Assembly (NCBI RefSeq): GCF_036697405.1
Contig: NZ_JBAHWA010000009.1
Location: 82,887 to 146,886, forward strand
DNA: 64,000 nucleotides
Direction: 5' to 3'
From: Lysobacter sp036697405
GTDB lineage: Bacteria > Pseudomonadota > Gammaproteobacteria > Xanthomonadales > Xanthomonadaceae
The notes under the pieces are model-generated. The model made no database searches and was not told the DNA's origin. It saw nothing but the letters and a program-made list of their open reading frames with translations. The position numbers were made by a program, and so were the translations under genes. Below, piece after piece: positions 63,003 to 64,000 of the stretch. Each line of letters begins with the position of its first letter. The stretch's first letter is position 1.

Positions 63003-64000
63003 GAACTCCGGCCACGTCGTTGGTTTCGGATGGAGCCGGCTTTCTGTGGGGGCGGCGTGAGCCGCGATCGCGAACCTCGGCCACGGCGTTGGCAGGGGTT
63101 TGTTCGCCTTTGGCTCCCTCCTTTATCAAAAGGTGAAGCCGTGCGTTTACTTACGAACCGCAGGTTCGTGCGCGGCTGAACGCCAGCAGGCCATGCCTGC
63201 TGGCCGGGCGAGTTGGGAAGGATTTGCTCTTGCTTGTGCTTCGTCTGGGTTGGCACGAAGGTCAACGGCTTCCGCCCGCTGCGCCTGCGGGTCACTTTCT
63301 CTTCCCCGGGACCTTTGTAGGAGCGGCGTAAGCCGCGACTGCGAACTCCGGACACGTCGTCGGTTTCGGATGGAGCCGGCTTTCTGTGGGAGCGGCGTGA
63401 GCCGCGATCGCGAACCTCGGCCACGGCGCTGGCAGGGGTTTGTTCGCCTTTGGCTCCCTCCTTTGGAGAGGGTGAAGCCGTGCGTTTACGAATCGCAGGT
63501 TCGTGCGCGGCTGAACGCCAGCAGGCTATGCTTGCTGGCCGGGCGAGTTGGGGAGGATTTGCTCTTGCTTGCGCTTCGTCTGGGTTGGCACGAAGGTCAA
63601 CGGCTTCCGCCCGCTGCGCGTGCGGGTCACTTTCTCTTGCCCGGGACCTTTGTAGGAGCGGCGCAAGCCGCGACCGCGAACTCCGGCCACGTCGTTGGTT
63701 TCGGATGGAGCCGGCTTTCTGTGGGAGCGGCGTGAGCCGCGATCGCGAACCTCGGCCACGGCGTTGGCAGGGGTTTGTTCGCCTTTGGGTCCCTCCTTTG
63801 GAGAGGGTGAAGCCGTGCGTTTACGAATCGCAGGTTCGTGCGCGGCTGAACGCCCGTGGGCTATGCCTGCGGGCTAGGTAGGTTGGGGAGGATTTGCTGT
63901 TGCCCTTGCTTTGCGTGGTTGATACGAAGGTCAACGGCTTCCGCCCGCTGCGCGTGCGGGTCACTTTCTCTTGCTGGCCCAAGAGAAAGTAACCAAAGAG
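63003..64000. repeat. Tandem intergenic array of about 338 bp, cut by window end
   Basis: The anchor GGCAGGGGTTTGTTCGCCTT recurs at 63091, 63431 and 63766 (spacings 340 and 335). Each unit contains two REP copies (TGTGGGAGCGGCGTGAGCC, TTTGTAGGAGCGGCGTAAGC in varied forms), a GAAGCCGTGCGTTTACGAAT segment and a CACTTTCTCTTG motif. At 63963-63990 ACTTTCTCTTG and CAAGAGAAAGT form a perfect inverted repeat. No gene was found here; open frames follow the repeat periodicity. Confidence 0.85.

Noticed and set aside
62950..64000. Coding region suggested by the 211-aa and 143-aa frames
   Set aside because: The frames repeat with the 338-bp array and consist of REP translations.

Overview
This is a high-GC (about 70%) chromosomal window whose gene content points to a gamma-proteobacterium of the Xanthomonadaceae, most probably Lysobacter or a close relative. 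The genus is an inference from gene content, GC bias, an SAH riboswitch on ahcY, hemP/TonB iron loci, a lysine/alanine-rich histone-like protein, and abundant 'GTGGGAGCGGCGTGAGCCGCGA'-like palindromic repeats. No insertion sequence, prophage, CRISPR array, rRNA or tRNA was recognised.

Layout. 1-5.1 kb: the 3' end of a sensor kinase, an unknown gene with ilvE, a small secreted protein, metF and a GNAT acetyltransferase. 5.3-13.2 kb: an S-adenosylmethionine cycle neighbourhood (metF, ahcY behind an SAH riboswitch, metK) with an S9 peptidase and a cobalamin-type radical SAM protein. 13.4-18.9 kb: a fused OlsF-like acyltransferase overlapping an LpxH-like phosphoesterase, a small secreted protein, dusB and a MauG-like di-haem protein. 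19.0-33.3 kb: the most distinctive region. It holds a 2.7-kaa secreted protein with one stray YD repeat, two TIG domains and eleven ~214-residue repeats, then an 1828-aa RHS protein ending in a nuclease-like toxin domain, then a small putative immunity gene. 33.4-37.8 kb: a lipoprotein, a YegP-like protein, and a Fur-box TonB receptor with a PepSY membrane protein. 38-43.6 kb: nucleoside transporter with PfkB kinase, a diguanylate cyclase, a GDT1-type transporter behind a yybP-ykoY (Mn2+) riboswitch, and an aldo-keto reductase. 43.7-48.1 kb: a Fur-controlled haem uptake operon (hemP, haem receptor, an unknown gene, a DUF6607-like protein). 48.3-51.2 kb: ECF sigma factor, anti-sigma-like protein and PDZ protein. 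51.3-55.7 kb: SPFH/NfeD pair, secreted protein, gcvT, an HCCA-isomerase-like gene and gcvH. 55.7-57.8 kb: a 1.6-kb stretch without a convincing gene that ends in a promoter and attenuator-like leader ahead of a histone-H1-like gene. 57.9-58.6 kb and 63-64 kb: tandem intergenic arrays with periods of about 178 bp and 338 bp. 58.8-62.9 kb: a serine beta-lactamase-like hydrolase, lemA and an M48 peptidase.

How it works together. One-carbon and methyl metabolism is represented by metF, ahcY, metK, gcvT and gcvH. Two metal-response circuits are visible, Fur boxes for iron and haem and a Mn2+ riboswitch. The polymorphic-toxin region is the best candidate for an undescribed system: a giant repeat adhesin-like protein co-oriented with, and 58 bp upstream of, an RHS toxin with its own immunity gene.
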